Shown piece after piece: positions 51,000 to 59,822 of a DNA stretch of 64,000 nucleotides. A program made the position numbers and the translations under genes. The notes under the pieces are model-generated. The model had not been told where the DNA came from. It saw only the letters and a list, made by a program, of their open reading frames with translations, and did no database searches. Numbering within the stretch: the stretch's first letter is position 1; each line of letters begins with the position of its first letter. Source of the DNA: Arthrobacter sp. PsM3 (GTDB taxonomy: Bacteria > Actinomycetota > Actinomycetes > Actinomycetales > Micrococcaceae). The stretch covers positions 91,999 to 155,998 of the forward strand of contig NZ_JARUXE010000005.1 in the NCBI RefSeq assembly GCF_030433895.1. Direction: 5' to 3'.

Positions 51000-51914
51000 A
51001 TGAACCCCTCGGGACCTTCCGGTCCGGCCTCCGATTCCCGCAACGCCCGGAGGAACCTGCTGCTGGTCTGGGCGGCCACGGCCCTGCTGCTTCTAGGCCC
51101 GGTAACGCTCGCCGTCGTCCGCACCGGTCCGGCCCCCGCGACAGACTTCCTCGCCGGCCCCCATGACAAGCGGCCCGAGCACCCCGCGGCGGCCCCGGGC
51201 ACGCATGCCCCGGAGCCACAGGCCACGCCGGCTGCCAACCTCGACGCAGAGATCCAGCGGATCTTGGCCGAGAACTCCGGCTACCGGATCGGCGTCGCAC
51301 TGGTGGACACCCACGGCGGCGAGCCGCGCAGCTACGGCGACGGGTCCGAGTTCGTGGCGGCCAGCACCGCCAAGATCATCACGGCGGCCGCCTATTACCA
51401 TCTGGTGGAGACCGGCGCGAAGTCGCTGGACGTGCCGCTGGGGAGCTTCGATGCCGCGTTCCAGGTCAGGGCGATGGTCAACGCCAGCAGTGACGACTCC
51501 TGGCTGTTGCTGATGCAGGACATCGGCTACCCCAGACTGATCGAGTACGCCGCGTCCATCGGGATCAGTTACGACCCGGAACAGAACATGCTGACGCCGG
51601 CCGAGATGGCGTTACTGCTCCGGCAGCTGTCCACCGGGAAGCTGCTCAACGCGGAGCACACGGACGAGCTGCTCGGCTACATGCAGCAGACCAACAACGA
51701 ACGGCTCATTCCGGCCGCCGTCGGCCCGGACGTCACGGTGCAGCACAAGTACGGCGAGTTGGAGGGCTATGTGCACGACGCGGCCGTCCTGACGTCCGGC
51801 GGGCGCTCCTACGCGCTGGCCATCTACTCCTGGGGCGAGGACGGCGAGAGCGAGGAACGCCTCGCTGTGATCCATGAGCTGACGGAGGCTGTCACGGGGG
51901 CACTGCTGTCGTAG
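51000..51914 (+). CDS. Membrane-anchored serine hydrolase, class A beta-lactamase fold
   Basis: A 304-residue extracytoplasmic protein. One N-terminal helix (about residues 20-42) is followed by a proline-rich linker and a beta-lactamase/PBP-type domain. The SxxK motif is ASTAKI, the SxN-like motif appears as SSDD or SDD, and the KTG position is HKYG. The missing canonical Glu166 region suggests it is not a true lactamase; a peptidoglycan or peptide hydrolase is more likely. A paralogue is encoded on the opposite strand at 53952-54980. A strong hairpin terminator follows. Confidence 0.87.
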   Translation: MNPSGPSGPASDSRNARRNLLLVWAATALLLLGPVTLAVVRTGPAPATDFLAGPHDKRPEHPAAAPGTHAPEPQATPAANLDAEIQRILAENSGYRIGVALVDTHGGEPRSYGDGSEFVAASTAKIITAAAYYHLVETGAKSLDVPLGSFDAAFQVRAMVNASSDDSWLLLMQDIGYPRLIEYAASIGISYDPEQNMLTPAEMALLLRQLSTGKLLNAEHTDELLGYMQQTNNERLIPAAVGPDVTVQHKYGELEGYVHDAAVLTSGGRSYALAIYSWGEDGESEERLAVIHELTEAVTGALLS

Positions 51915-51953
51915 GAGCGCCGTTAGCTGCGGTCCTAGCCGCGCCGTTAACGC

Positions 51954-51991
51954 GCAAAGCCCCCGCTGCACGATGTGCAGCGGGGGCTTGC
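51954..51991. terminator. Bidirectional hairpin terminator
   Basis: A 16-base-pair stem with a single bulged A (left arm 51954-51970, right arm 51976-51991, loop CGATG), placed between the plus-strand serine hydrolase and the minus-strand zinc-protein gene. Confidence 0.8.
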
Positions 51992-52011
51992 GTCCAGCTG
52001 GAGAGCCGGTC

Positions 52012-52179
52012 TTAGCGGCCGAAGAGCTTGGCGAAGAAGCCGGTCTTGGTGCTGACTTCACCCTCGTGACCCTTGCAGCGGTCGGCGCTCTTGACGCCCC
52101 GCATGACCTGGTCGACGTGCTGGCCACAGCCAGCCCAAGTGGTCTTACCGCACTTCTTGCATGCAACCTGTCGGCACAT
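52012..52179 (-). CDS. Small cysteine-rich zinc-binding protein (55 aa)
   Basis: The sequence begins MCRQVACKKCGKTTWAGCGQ and ends TGFFAKLFGR. Five cysteines (positions 2, 7, 10, 18 and 35) with HVDQVMRGV and CKGHE form a compact zinc-finger-like protein of a type common in actinobacteria and lacking a known function. AAGGAGAACC precedes the ATG. Its promoter carries a CsoR/CstR-type operator between -35 and -10 (52212-52240). This points to control by copper or by sulfane sulfur, and so to a metal- or sulfur-stress role. Confidence 0.85.
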   Translation of the reverse strand: MCRQVACKKCGKTTWAGCGQHVDQVMRGVKSADRCKGHEGEVSTKTGFFAKLFGR

Positions 52180-52211
52180 CTGGTTCTCCTTGTTGGTAGG
52201 TCTGTAATAGA

Positions 52212-52240
52212 ACTATACCCCCAGGGGTATCTTTGGCCAA
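52212..52240 (-). promoter_or_regulatory. Promoter with CsoR/CstR-type operator in the spacer
   Basis: On the minus strand TTGGCC (52240-52235) and TATAGT (52217-52212) are separated by exactly 17 bases. The palindrome ATACCCC-CA-GGGGTAT (52215-52230) fills most of the spacer and overlaps the -10 element. This is the consensus type bound by CsoR (copper) and CstR (persulfide) repressors. It drives the small zinc protein; the plus-strand hydrolase starts 129 bases away on the other side. Confidence 0.75.
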
Positions 52241-52338
52241 AATGCGGCCTCTGGGAACACCCTGTTGCCGGGCCGCGTTGGTTCCGTACAGTGGCACCGG
52301 ACAGTGGCACCAACGCCGGGCCGCTTCCGCACGACTGA

Positions 52339-53205
<867 letters not shown>

Positions 53206-53951
53206 GTCCAGGAACCTCACGCTTCGCGTCGGCGGGCCGGGGGCACCTCGACACGGCGGCCAGCCCGGGGCTCGCGCTTCGCGTCGGCGGGCCGGGGCGT
53301 CCATATCGACGCCGGCCCGGCGCATGGTGCCCCCGGACCGCAGGGCACAGGTGGCGTGGCGAGCCCGGTCCGGAGCCTGTTGATCATGGCCATGAGGGGG
53401 CGGAGGATCAAGGTGTCGGGTTCCTCAACCACAACGAGCGGACGCCGGCTTGAGGCCCCGCAGAGTCGGGGCGAGCTAGTTCTTTCCGCGTGCGCAACGG
53501 CAACAGCGACAACTGGTCCGATTGGACCCGCTGGGAAATGAGCGACGTGGCCAGGATCGGCTGATCATCCCGCAGCGGATATGACTATGCGCAGAGAGCC
53601 AGGGACCTGTCCCTTGGCTCTCTTTCGCTAACCAGTACCACCCTTCAGAACAAGGCACTGCAGTGGTTGCCGGGGTACGCGCGCGCCCGGAGCGTGCCGC
53701 CGTGGGAGCACGACCCGGCACCGTTAGGGACACGATCCGACGCCGTCGGGAGCCTACCCGGTGCCGTCCGGGACCCTACCGCCGCCGACCCGCTGCGGTC
53801 CGGGGGCACTTCCACACGACACGCCGGGCCCGGGAGTCCGTTTCGACGCCGGACTGCCGCAAAGTTCCCCCGGTCCGCGGTGCGCGCTGCCCCGGCGCCG
53901 CAGGGCGGGTGCTCCGGACGCGATCCGACGCCGTCCCCCGGGGCCGCCGCA
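53206..53951. other. Gene-free, repeat-containing stretch
   Basis: No credible gene is seen in about 745 bases. It holds a 23-base direct repeat (53220-53242 and 53275-53297, beginning CGCTTCGCGTCGG), a hairpin at 53594-53622 followed by TTTCG that looks like a terminator, and from about 53690 several GC-rich near-repeats of CGATCCGACGCCGTC. Short open frames are Arg/Pro-rich. A frame ending near 53563 (WSDWTRWEMSDVARIG) could be the tail of a lost gene. Confidence 0.5.
53594..53622. terminator. Hairpin terminator-like element
   Basis: GAGAGCCAGGGA pairs with TCCCTTGGCTCTC with one bulge and a short loop, followed by TTTCG. No intact gene ends immediately upstream on either strand, so it may have served a gene now lost. 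Confidence 0.5.
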
Positions 53952-54980
53952 CTAGAACAGGGCGTCCGCCACAGCTGCCGTCACCTGGTGGATGATTTCC
54001 GTACGCTCGGGCACAGTGCTCAGGTCAGCACCCTTGGTATAGACGACGAGCGCGTACGCGCTGCCGTCCTTGGCGAGGATGCCGGCGTCGTGCAGCTCCC
54101 CGCCCAGCAGGCCGTACTTGTGGAACACGGTGATGCCGGCGGGGACGGCGGCCGGGATAAGGGATTCATAGTTGGTGCCCTGCATATAGGACAGCAGCTG
54201 CGAGGTGTCCGCCGGGTCCAGCAGAGTCCCGGAGTAGAGGCCGGCCAGGATGTGCGCCATGTCCGCGGGGGTGAGCGTATTGCGTTCGGGGCTGTAGTCC
54301 ACGCCCATCGAGGCCGCATACTCGGACAGCTCCTCGTGGCCCACAACGTCCATGATCAATGACCAGGAGTCGTTGTCGCTCTGCTGGATCATCGCCTGCA
54401 GCTGGAATTCCGCGGTGTAGGCCCCGAGCGGATCATCGAGGAAGGCGGCCCCGGTTTCCACGAGGTGGTAGTAGGCCTCGGCGGCCAGGACCTTAGCCGT
54501 ACTGGCCGCGACGAATGCCGCCGGGACACCGTATTCGTGGACATCACCGGTCCCATCTGCACCGTCCGGCAGGGCGAGGAGGGCGACGCTGATCTGGTAC
54601 TCAGGGTTGGCGGCGATGATGCTGTCGATCTCGGCGTCCAGGTCAGCGTCGATGGCTCCCGGGGCTTCGGTTGCGGCCGGCAAGGCTGCAGCCGAAGCCG
54701 CAACGTTTCCAGACCCGGTTGCCGGCGCCGTTGCCGCCGGCGTCTGGCCGTTCACCCCGGTCACCGACGCCTGACTGTTCGCCTGGCTCGCAGCCTGGAG
54801 GGCCGCCGTCGAACGCGTCTGCGCGGCGGAATAGAATCCAGCACTGAGCGCCACCGCCAGAGCCGCAGCGCACAGCGCCACCAGGGCTGCGCGGGTCCGG
54901 CGGAACGCCCGGAAGCGCGGCCGGAAGCCCGCGCTGCCGGGGTGGCGGTAACGGGGCTGCCGGGGCGTGCGCTCTTCCAT
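53952..54980 (-). CDS. Membrane-anchored serine hydrolase, class A beta-lactamase fold (paralogue)
   Basis: A 342-residue protein with an N-terminal membrane helix (about residues 30-52), a long Ala/Thr/Gly-rich linker, and a domain homologous to the serine hydrolase at 51000. Motifs are SxxK as ASTAKV, SDN as QSDNDSW, and HKYG in the KTG position. Shared segments include EAYYHLVETGA and YAAS-GV-YSPE-N-LTPADMA. Here the SDN motif is intact, whereas the paralogue has SDD. It is probably a cell-wall or peptide hydrolase rather than a resistance enzyme. Confidence 0.87.
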   Translation of the reverse strand: MEERTPRQPRYRHPGSAGFRPRFRAFRRTRAALVALCAAALAVALSAGFYSAAQTRSTAALQAASQANSQASVTGVNGQTPAATAPATGSGNVAASAAALPAATEAPGAIDADLDAEIDSIIAANPEYQISVALLALPDGADGTGDVHEYGVPAAFVAASTAKVLAAEAYYHLVETGAAFLDDPLGAYTAEFQLQAMIQQSDNDSWSLIMDVVGHEELSEYAASMGVDYSPERNTLTPADMAHILAGLYSGTLLDPADTSQLLSYMQGTNYESLIPAAVPAGITVFHKYGLLGGELHDAGILAKDGSAYALVVYTKGADLSTVPERTEIIHQVTAAVADALF

Positions 54981-55050
54981 AGTTGCCCAAGCTAGCCACG
55001 CCAGCTATGCCGGAGCTATGAAACAGCTGTCACCGCACCCAGCACCGGGG

Positions 55051-55290
55051 CTAGGTCTCGTCGTCCCACAGGCCGGCGTCCGCGGCGTCTTCCGGCTTGT
55101 CCTCCGCCTCGGGATCACCCGGACCGACATAGGCGGCGGGCACCATCCCTGCGGCCTGGGCCAGTTGTTCCTCCCGGATGTTGCCGGCCCGGCCGGGTTC
55201 GGCGTGTGGCTGGTAGGCCTCGACGGCGTCCGGGTTGGCCGGCCCGCGCAGGGCGGCCGGATCGTTGCTCGGTTCATTCGGATCGGTCAT
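55051..55290 (-). CDS. Small acidic protein of unknown function (79 aa)
   Basis: It begins MTDPNEPSNDPAALRGP and ends AGLWDDET. It is hydrophilic, rich in Asp, Glu, Pro and Ala, with no membrane helix and probably disordered. AAAGGCAGT lies just upstream of ATG 55290. Frames upstream add 13 residues that do not improve the start. Short acidic proteins like this are common in Micrococcaceae; the function is unknown. Confidence 0.6.
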   Translation of the reverse strand: MTDPNEPSNDPAALRGPANPDAVEAYQPHAEPGRAGNIREEQLAQAAGMVPAAYVGPGDPEAEDKPEDAADAGLWDDET

Positions 55291-55445
55291 AACACTGCCT
55301 TTCATCCGCGGATCGGTCGTTCCCCACACTAACGTGGAGAGCGGACGGGCGGCCGGGCGGCTGAGGCTGCTTCACGCGGAGCTCAGAGAGCTTCCGAACT
55401 GCCCCTGGGGGCCGGGCCGGAGTTGACAGCCTCAAGCGGGTACGG

Positions 55446-55474
55446 TTGACTTTTTACATATGCTGAAATAACAG
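55446..55474 (+). promoter_or_regulatory. Possible promoter of uraD-uraH
   Basis: TTGACT, 17 bases, TAACAG, in an AT-rich patch about 75 bases ahead of the uraD start. The -10 match is weak. Confidence 0.4.
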
Positions 55475-55549
55475 TTCCATGATGCGGAATGAATTGTCCG
55501 TATAGCCCTACACCGTGGATGCCAGCATCGAAGCACAAGGACCTGCCTT

Positions 55550-56047
55550 ATGCACCTTGAACAGTTCAACGCGGCCGGCCGCACGGAGGCTGCCGATTCC
55601 CTGCGCCCCTGCCTGGACATCCAGCGCTGGATCGACGAACTCGCCGATGCGCGGCCCTACCCGAGCCTCGAAGCACTGCTCGAGGCGGGACGCGGCGCAG
55701 CCAACCCGTTCACCCCGGCAGAGCTCGAAGCGGCGCTCGCCCACCACCCCCGGATCGGCGAGCGGGCCCGGGGAAACAGCACCGAAGCCAGGCTTTCCCA
55801 GGCGGAACAGGCTGGACTCGGCGAAGCCGACGCGGCCGTCACGGAGGCTCTGGCGGAAGGCAACCGCGCCTACGAGGAGAAGTTCGGGCAGGTGTTCCTG
55901 ATCCGCGCAGCAGGCCGCAGCCGCGAGGAGATCCTGGCCGCCCTCACCACGCGGCTCGCCCACACCCCGGAAGAAGAACAGACAATCATTGGCCAGCAGC
56001 TGCGGGAGATCGCAGCGCTCCGACTCGAAGGACTGATGGGCCGATGA
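55550..56047 (+). CDS. uraD: 2-oxo-4-hydroxy-4-carboxy-5-ureidoimidazoline (OHCU) decarboxylase
   Basis: A 165-residue all-helical enzyme that decarboxylates OHCU to S-allantoin, the last step of urate oxidation. Family hallmarks are the catalytic histidine in AHHPRIGER, the SQAEQAGL segment and YEEKFGQVFLIRAAGRS. It overlaps the uraH start by 4 bases (ATGA), so the two enzymes that complete uricase chemistry are made together. No uricase gene lies in the window. Confidence 0.95.
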   Translation: MHLEQFNAAGRTEAADSLRPCLDIQRWIDELADARPYPSLEALLEAGRGAANPFTPAELEAALAHHPRIGERARGNSTEARLSQAEQAGLGEADAAVTEALAEGNRAYEEKFGQVFLIRAAGRSREEILAALTTRLAHTPEEEQTIIGQQLREIAALRLEGLMGR

Positions 56048-56385
56048 GCATGTCCCACATCACCACCCATGTACTCGACACCGGCTCCGGCAAGCCTGCG
56101 GCTGACGTCCCGGTCACGCTCCACGTGCTCGACGGCGAACGCTGGGTCCAGATTGCCGAGGGCGCCACGGATGCGGACGGACGCATCAAGGAACTGGGGC
56201 CGGACCGGGTGCCCCCGGGAACCTACCGCCTGACCTTCGACACGGGAAAGTACTACGCCGCCAGCGGCACCGAGACGTTCTTCCCGGAAGTGGTCCTTAC
56301 CTTTGGTGTGGTGGAATCGGAGGGCCACTACCATGTGCCCCTGCTGCTGAGCCCGTTCGCCTACTCCACCTACCGGGGCAGCTGA
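56044..56385 (+). CDS. uraH: 5-hydroxyisourate hydrolase (transthyretin-like)
   Basis: A 113-residue transthyretin-like protein hydrolysing 5-hydroxyisourate to OHCU. Signatures are THVLDTGSGKPA near the N-terminus (active-site His), a central Arg region, HYHVPLLLSPFAYSTYRGS, and the C-terminal YRGS tetrapeptide that distinguishes the enzyme from transthyretin. It is coupled to uraD. A hairpin terminator at 56412-56440 follows. Confidence 0.95.
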   Translation: MSMSHITTHVLDTGSGKPAADVPVTLHVLDGERWVQIAEGATDADGRIKELGPDRVPPGTYRLTFDTGKYYAASGTETFFPEVVLTFGVVESEGHYHVPLLLSPFAYSTYRGS

Positions 56386-56411
56386 GCCGCCGGAATCAGA
56401 CGTGAAGACGA

Positions 56412-56440
56412 GGCCCGCGGCCGACGCCGCGGGCCCTTTT
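56412..56440 (+). terminator. Rho-independent terminator of uraD-uraH
   Basis: GGCCCGCGGC, loop CGAC, GCCGCGGGCC, followed by CTTTT. It starts 26 bases after the uraH stop. Confidence 0.85.
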
Positions 56441-56454
56441 CGCGCCCACGACTG

Positions 56455-56517
56455 CAACGCGGGGTCAGACAAGGCCCGTTGCGGGCGGTCTCATGGGCCG
56501 CATCTGACCCCGCGTTG
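56455..56517. repeat. Extragenic palindromic element
   Basis: CAACGCGGGGTCAGA (56455-56469) is the exact reverse complement of TCTGACCCCGCGTTG (56503-56517), with inner arms around GGCCC and GGGCC also partly pairing. This is the layout of a REP-type mobile palindrome. I see no second copy in the window. Confidence 0.6.
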
Positions 56518-56673
56518 TTTGGGTGCGCGCAAAAGCCCACGCCCGGCTGGGGCAGCACCACACCGCCCAACGGCGGCCATTCGGCCGCACATCCCAGACC
56601 CCAGGCAGGACCAGGGGGCCCGGCAGTCACAATCGGTGATTTGGCCCAGGCGGGCCACAACCGGACAAAATCC

Positions 56674-56734
56674 TTGACAGTGGCCCGGGTCACTTCTATT
56701 CTAAATTTTGGGATCCCAAATTGGGATCCCAAAA
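56674..56734 (+). promoter_or_regulatory. Promoter and double GntR operator of the ureide operon
   Basis: TTGACA (56674-56679), 17 bases, TATTCT (56697-56702) form a strong promoter. From 56706 to 56734 runs a 29-base perfect palindrome made of two copies of TTGGGATCCCAA (56708-56719 and 56721-56732) one base apart; each copy is itself palindromic. This is the form of an FCD-type GntR operator placed over the transcription start, so the GntR protein of the operon would act as a repressor released by the substrate. Confidence 0.8.
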
Positions 56735-56876
56735 GATCGCGGTACGGATCCCGCCCAGTTGCTTGCCCGGCTCCTCCGGATTTGGACCCAGGACGCCCCC
56801 ACCACCCGGCCTCCTGCCCCCGCGAACACCCAAGTCTTTCCCTGTCTGCAATTTTCCTCTCTGCAAAGGAGAAGTT

Positions 56877-58217
56877 GTGTCTCTTCAGAACACAGAAACC
56901 GCAGTACCGCTCCCCGACGACAAAACCGGCAAGGACGGGGTGCAACGTCGCACCAACGTCCGCTGGAAAATGTTCCTGCTCCTGCTGGTCCTCGTCTCCG
57001 TCAACTACATCGACCGGGGCTCCATCTCGGTGGCCCTTCCCATCATCCAGAAGGAGTTCAACCTCGCCCCCGAGCTCGTGGGCCTGCTGCTCTCCGCTTT
57101 CTTCTGGACCTACGCGCTGATGCAGGTCCCGGTGGGCCTCCTGATTGACAAGTTCGGGCCCCGCAAGGTCATGACGGCGTCCTGCATCGGCTGGGGTGCA
57201 GCCACGGCAGCCTCTGGCCTGGCAGGGGGCTTCCTCAGCATGTTCATTGCCCGGCTGGGCATCGGCGTCACGGAAGCCGGCGTCATGCCGGCCGGCGGAA
57301 AACTCAACGCGATCTGGATGCACAAGTCAGAACGTGGACGCGGCGCCACCATCCTCGATGCCGGAGCGCCTCTGGGCGCCGGGCTGGGCGGCATCCTGAT
57401 TGCCGGCCTGATCGCTTCAACCGGCAGCTGGCGCATCGCTTTCATCGTCGCCGGCGCCGCCACGGTACTGATGGGCCTTGCCGTCTGGTGGTACGTCCGC
57501 GACAACCCCCGCCAGCACCGCGGCGTCAACGATGCCGAGGCCGAATACATCGAAGCCTCCCACGCAGCCGAGGACGCCGCCGCGGAGCTCGACGGCAGCA
57601 AGGGCAAGCGCGCGCTCCTGCCCTACCTGAAATTCCGCTCCTTCTGGGCCATGTGCTTCGGCTGGCTGGGCTTCAATGGCGTCTTCTACGGCCTGCTGAC
57701 CTGGGGACCGCTCTATCTGGCCCAGGACAAGGGCTTCGACCTCAAGACCATCGGCTGGTCCACGTTCGTCATCTTCGGAGCCGGCTTTGTCGGGGAAATC
57801 CTCGGCGGCGCCATCGCCGACAAGTGGCAGTCCGCCGGCGCCTCCGCGAACCGCGTCATGCGCACCCTCCTGGGCACCTCCAGCGTGGTCGTTATCGGCG
57901 GCTTGATCGGCGTCACCGTCGTGGCCGACCCGACCACCGCCGTCGTCCTGCTGTCAGTGGTCATGTTCTTCCTCCGCTGGGTGGGCCTGTTCTGGAGCAT
58001 CCCCTCGATCCTGGGCGGCCGGACCAACGCCGGCGTCCTGGGTGGAGCGATGAACTTCAGCGGCAACATCTCCGGCTTCGTGACCCCGATTGCGGTGGGC
58101 CTGATCGTGGGCGCCACCGGTTCCTACACCTGGGCGCTGCTGTACTTCGTGGGGTCCGCGATCATCATGGGCGTATCCGTCCTGACCCTGAACTACAACA
58201 AGCGGCTACCTGTCTAA
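56877..58217 (+). CDS. MFS transporter (ACS family, anion:cation symporter type)
   Basis: A 446-residue, 12-helix MFS permease. It shows NYIDRGSISVALPIIQKEF in helix 1, loop 2-3 motif LIDKFGPRKVM and RLGIGVTEAGVMPAGGK, as in the ACS family of carboxylate and allantoate importers. GTG 56877 has AAAGGAG 5 bases upstream; longer frames would run through the operator. It is the first gene of the GntR-controlled operon and probably imports the ureide, hydantoin or related acid. Confidence 0.9.
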   Translation: MSLQNTETAVPLPDDKTGKDGVQRRTNVRWKMFLLLLVLVSVNYIDRGSISVALPIIQKEFNLAPELVGLLLSAFFWTYALMQVPVGLLIDKFGPRKVMTASCIGWGAATAASGLAGGFLSMFIARLGIGVTEAGVMPAGGKLNAIWMHKSERGRGATILDAGAPLGAGLGGILIAGLIASTGSWRIAFIVAGAATVLMGLAVWWYVRDNPRQHRGVNDAEAEYIEASHAAEDAAAELDGSKGKRALLPYLKFRSFWAMCFGWLGFNGVFYGLLTWGPLYLAQDKGFDLKTIGWSTFVIFGAGFVGEILGGAIADKWQSAGASANRVMRTLLGTSSVVVIGGLIGVTVVADPTTAVVLLSVVMFFLRWVGLFWSIPSILGGRTNAGVLGGAMNFSGNISGFVTPIAVGLIVGATGSYTWALLYFVGSAIIMGVSVLTLNYNKRLPV

Positions 58218-58285
58218 GCTAGCCACACGCACCTGTTCCTGACGCCGGGAACGCAAGGCCGGACAAGAACCGAAAGTGGAGAAAC

Positions 58286-58969
58286 ATGCATACCGCAGAA
58301 GCGACCCAGGACAAGGAACGCCCCCTCCGGGAGGCTGTCAGGGATACCCTCCGCAACAGGATCTTTGAAGGGCACTACGTTCCCGGCACCAGGCTGGTGG
58401 AACGCGACCTCGCGGCAGAATTCAACGTGTCCCGCCTTCCCGTCCGCGAAGCGCTCCGCATGCTGCGCCAGGAAGGACTCATCAGCGACCGGGGCGCCCG
58501 CGGAGCCGAAGTCAGCACCCTGAGTCCCAAGGACGTCGAGGACCTGTTCGACGTCAGACAGTCCCTCGAAGTCCTTGCCTGCCGCCTGGCCGCCACCCGC
58601 GCCACCACCGAAGACCTCAGCGCGCTCAAGGGTCTGCTGGACGAGGCCGACCGCTGCCTGGCCAAGGGCGCCATCATGGAAGCCCACCGCGCAAACAGCG
58701 AATTCCACGATGCCATTACCCGCATCGCGGACAACGGCTTCCTCAAGTCCGCGCTGGAGCCGCTCCAGGGACGCATGCACTGGCTCTTCCGGCACGTCAG
58801 CGACCTGCCGGAGCTCATCGAAGAACACCGCGCCCTTTACGCCGCCATCGCCAGCGGCGACCCGGAACGGGCAGCCGCCCAATCGGCATCGCACATCGGC
58901 AAGTACCGCGAACAGTTTCCGGAGGATTTCAGCCGGACAGAACCCTCCCTTCATCGGAAGAACCTATGA
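58286..58969 (+). CDS. GntR-family regulator, FCD subfamily
   Basis: A 227-residue repressor. The N-terminal winged helix includes RDTLRNRIFEGHYVPGTRL and FNVSRLPVREALRMLRQEG. The all-helical FCD domain follows, with DVRQSLEVLACRLAA, EFHDAI and the late metal-ligand histidines in RHVSDLPELIEEHR and QSASHIGKY. It is co-transcribed with the genes it presumably controls. The double TTGGGATCCCAA site at the promoter is the obvious operator. The next gene overlaps the stop by 4 bases. Confidence 0.93.
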   Translation: MHTAEATQDKERPLREAVRDTLRNRIFEGHYVPGTRLVERDLAAEFNVSRLPVREALRMLRQEGLISDRGARGAEVSTLSPKDVEDLFDVRQSLEVLACRLAATRATTEDLSALKGLLDEADRCLAKGAIMEAHRANSEFHDAITRIADNGFLKSALEPLQGRMHWLFRHVSDLPELIEEHRALYAAIASGDPERAAAQSASHIGKYREQFPEDFSRTEPSLHRKNL

Positions 58970-59796
58970 AACTTCTAGTCATCAACCCCAATATCAGCGA
59001 CGACGTGACTGCCCTGATCGAAGCGGAGGCCCTTCGCTCCGCCTCCGCCGGAACCGAACTTGTGGTCCGGACCGCCGGGTACGGCGTGGAATACATTGAA
59101 ACCCGCTTCGAGTCCCTGATCGCCGCCGGAGCCGTCGCCGAAATCATCGCCGAGTACACCCGAGACGGCGCCAGCATCGACGCCGTGGTGGTGGCCGCAT
59201 TCGGCGACCCCGGGATGCCGGCACTTAAGGAACTCGCCGACGTCCCCGTTGTCGGGATCACCGAGGCGGCACTCTGCGCCGCCGCCCTGCAGGGTCACCG
59301 GTTCTCGATCATCGCCATCTCCGATCGGATCAGGCCCTGGTATCTGGACTGTGTGGAGCGCTTCGGGCTCGGCGGCCGGCTGGCATCGATCCGCTCCATC
59401 AACGAGACCCTCCACGGCATCGCCACGGTGCAGCAGGACTTCAAGGCAACCCTGCTGGCACTGAGCCACCGGGCCGTGACCGAGGACGGGGCCGACGTCG
59501 TAATCCTCGCCGGTGCGCCGCTCGCCGGCCTTGCCCGCGACCTCCGCGGGCAGATAGGAGTCCCTGTGGTGGACGGCATCTCCGCGGGCATCCGGATGGC
59601 CGAGGCCGTCGTCGGCCTCGATTCCGGCCCGCACCGCGCGGGCGCCTTCGCGCCTCCCCCGGCCAAGGCCCGACGCGGCCTCAGCCAGAACCTGGACGCC
59701 GCCCTCGCCACCGCACAGAACGCCGCCCTCAGCGGCGCCACCAACGCGACCCGCAGGGGCGCCACCCAGCCGGCTTCGCCCGCACCGGCCAACTAA
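58966..59796 (+). CDS. Asp/Glu/hydantoin-racemase-fold protein lacking both catalytic cysteines
   Basis: A 276-residue protein beginning MKLLVINPNISDDVT, the canonical hydantoin/allantoin racemase start. The family uses two cysteines as acid and base. Here the first is alanine (Ala78 in VVVAAFGDPGM) and the second glycine (Gly183 in VILAGAPLAGLA). A two-base racemase mechanism is therefore not possible. It may be a lyase, a binding protein or an inactive relative. The last 60 residues are an Ala/Thr/Pro-rich tail not usual for the family. It overlaps gntR by 4 bases and precedes the hydantoinase. Confidence 0.87.
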   Translation: MKLLVINPNISDDVTALIEAEALRSASAGTELVVRTAGYGVEYIETRFESLIAAGAVAEIIAEYTRDGASIDAVVVAAFGDPGMPALKELADVPVVGITEAALCAAALQGHRFSIIAISDRIRPWYLDCVERFGLGGRLASIRSINETLHGIATVQQDFKATLLALSHRAVTEDGADVVILAGAPLAGLARDLRGQIGVPVVDGISAGIRMAEAVVGLDSGPHRAGAFAPPPAKARRGLSQNLDAALATAQNAALSGATNATRRGATQPASPAPAN

Positions 59797-59822
59797 CCAC
59801 CACGCTATTTAGGAGGACACCG

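Noticed and set aside
53495..53563. Short frame ending WSDWTRWEMSDVARIG
   Set aside because: The sequence looks protein-like but has no start, no ribosome-binding site and no recognisable family; kept only as a possible gene tail.
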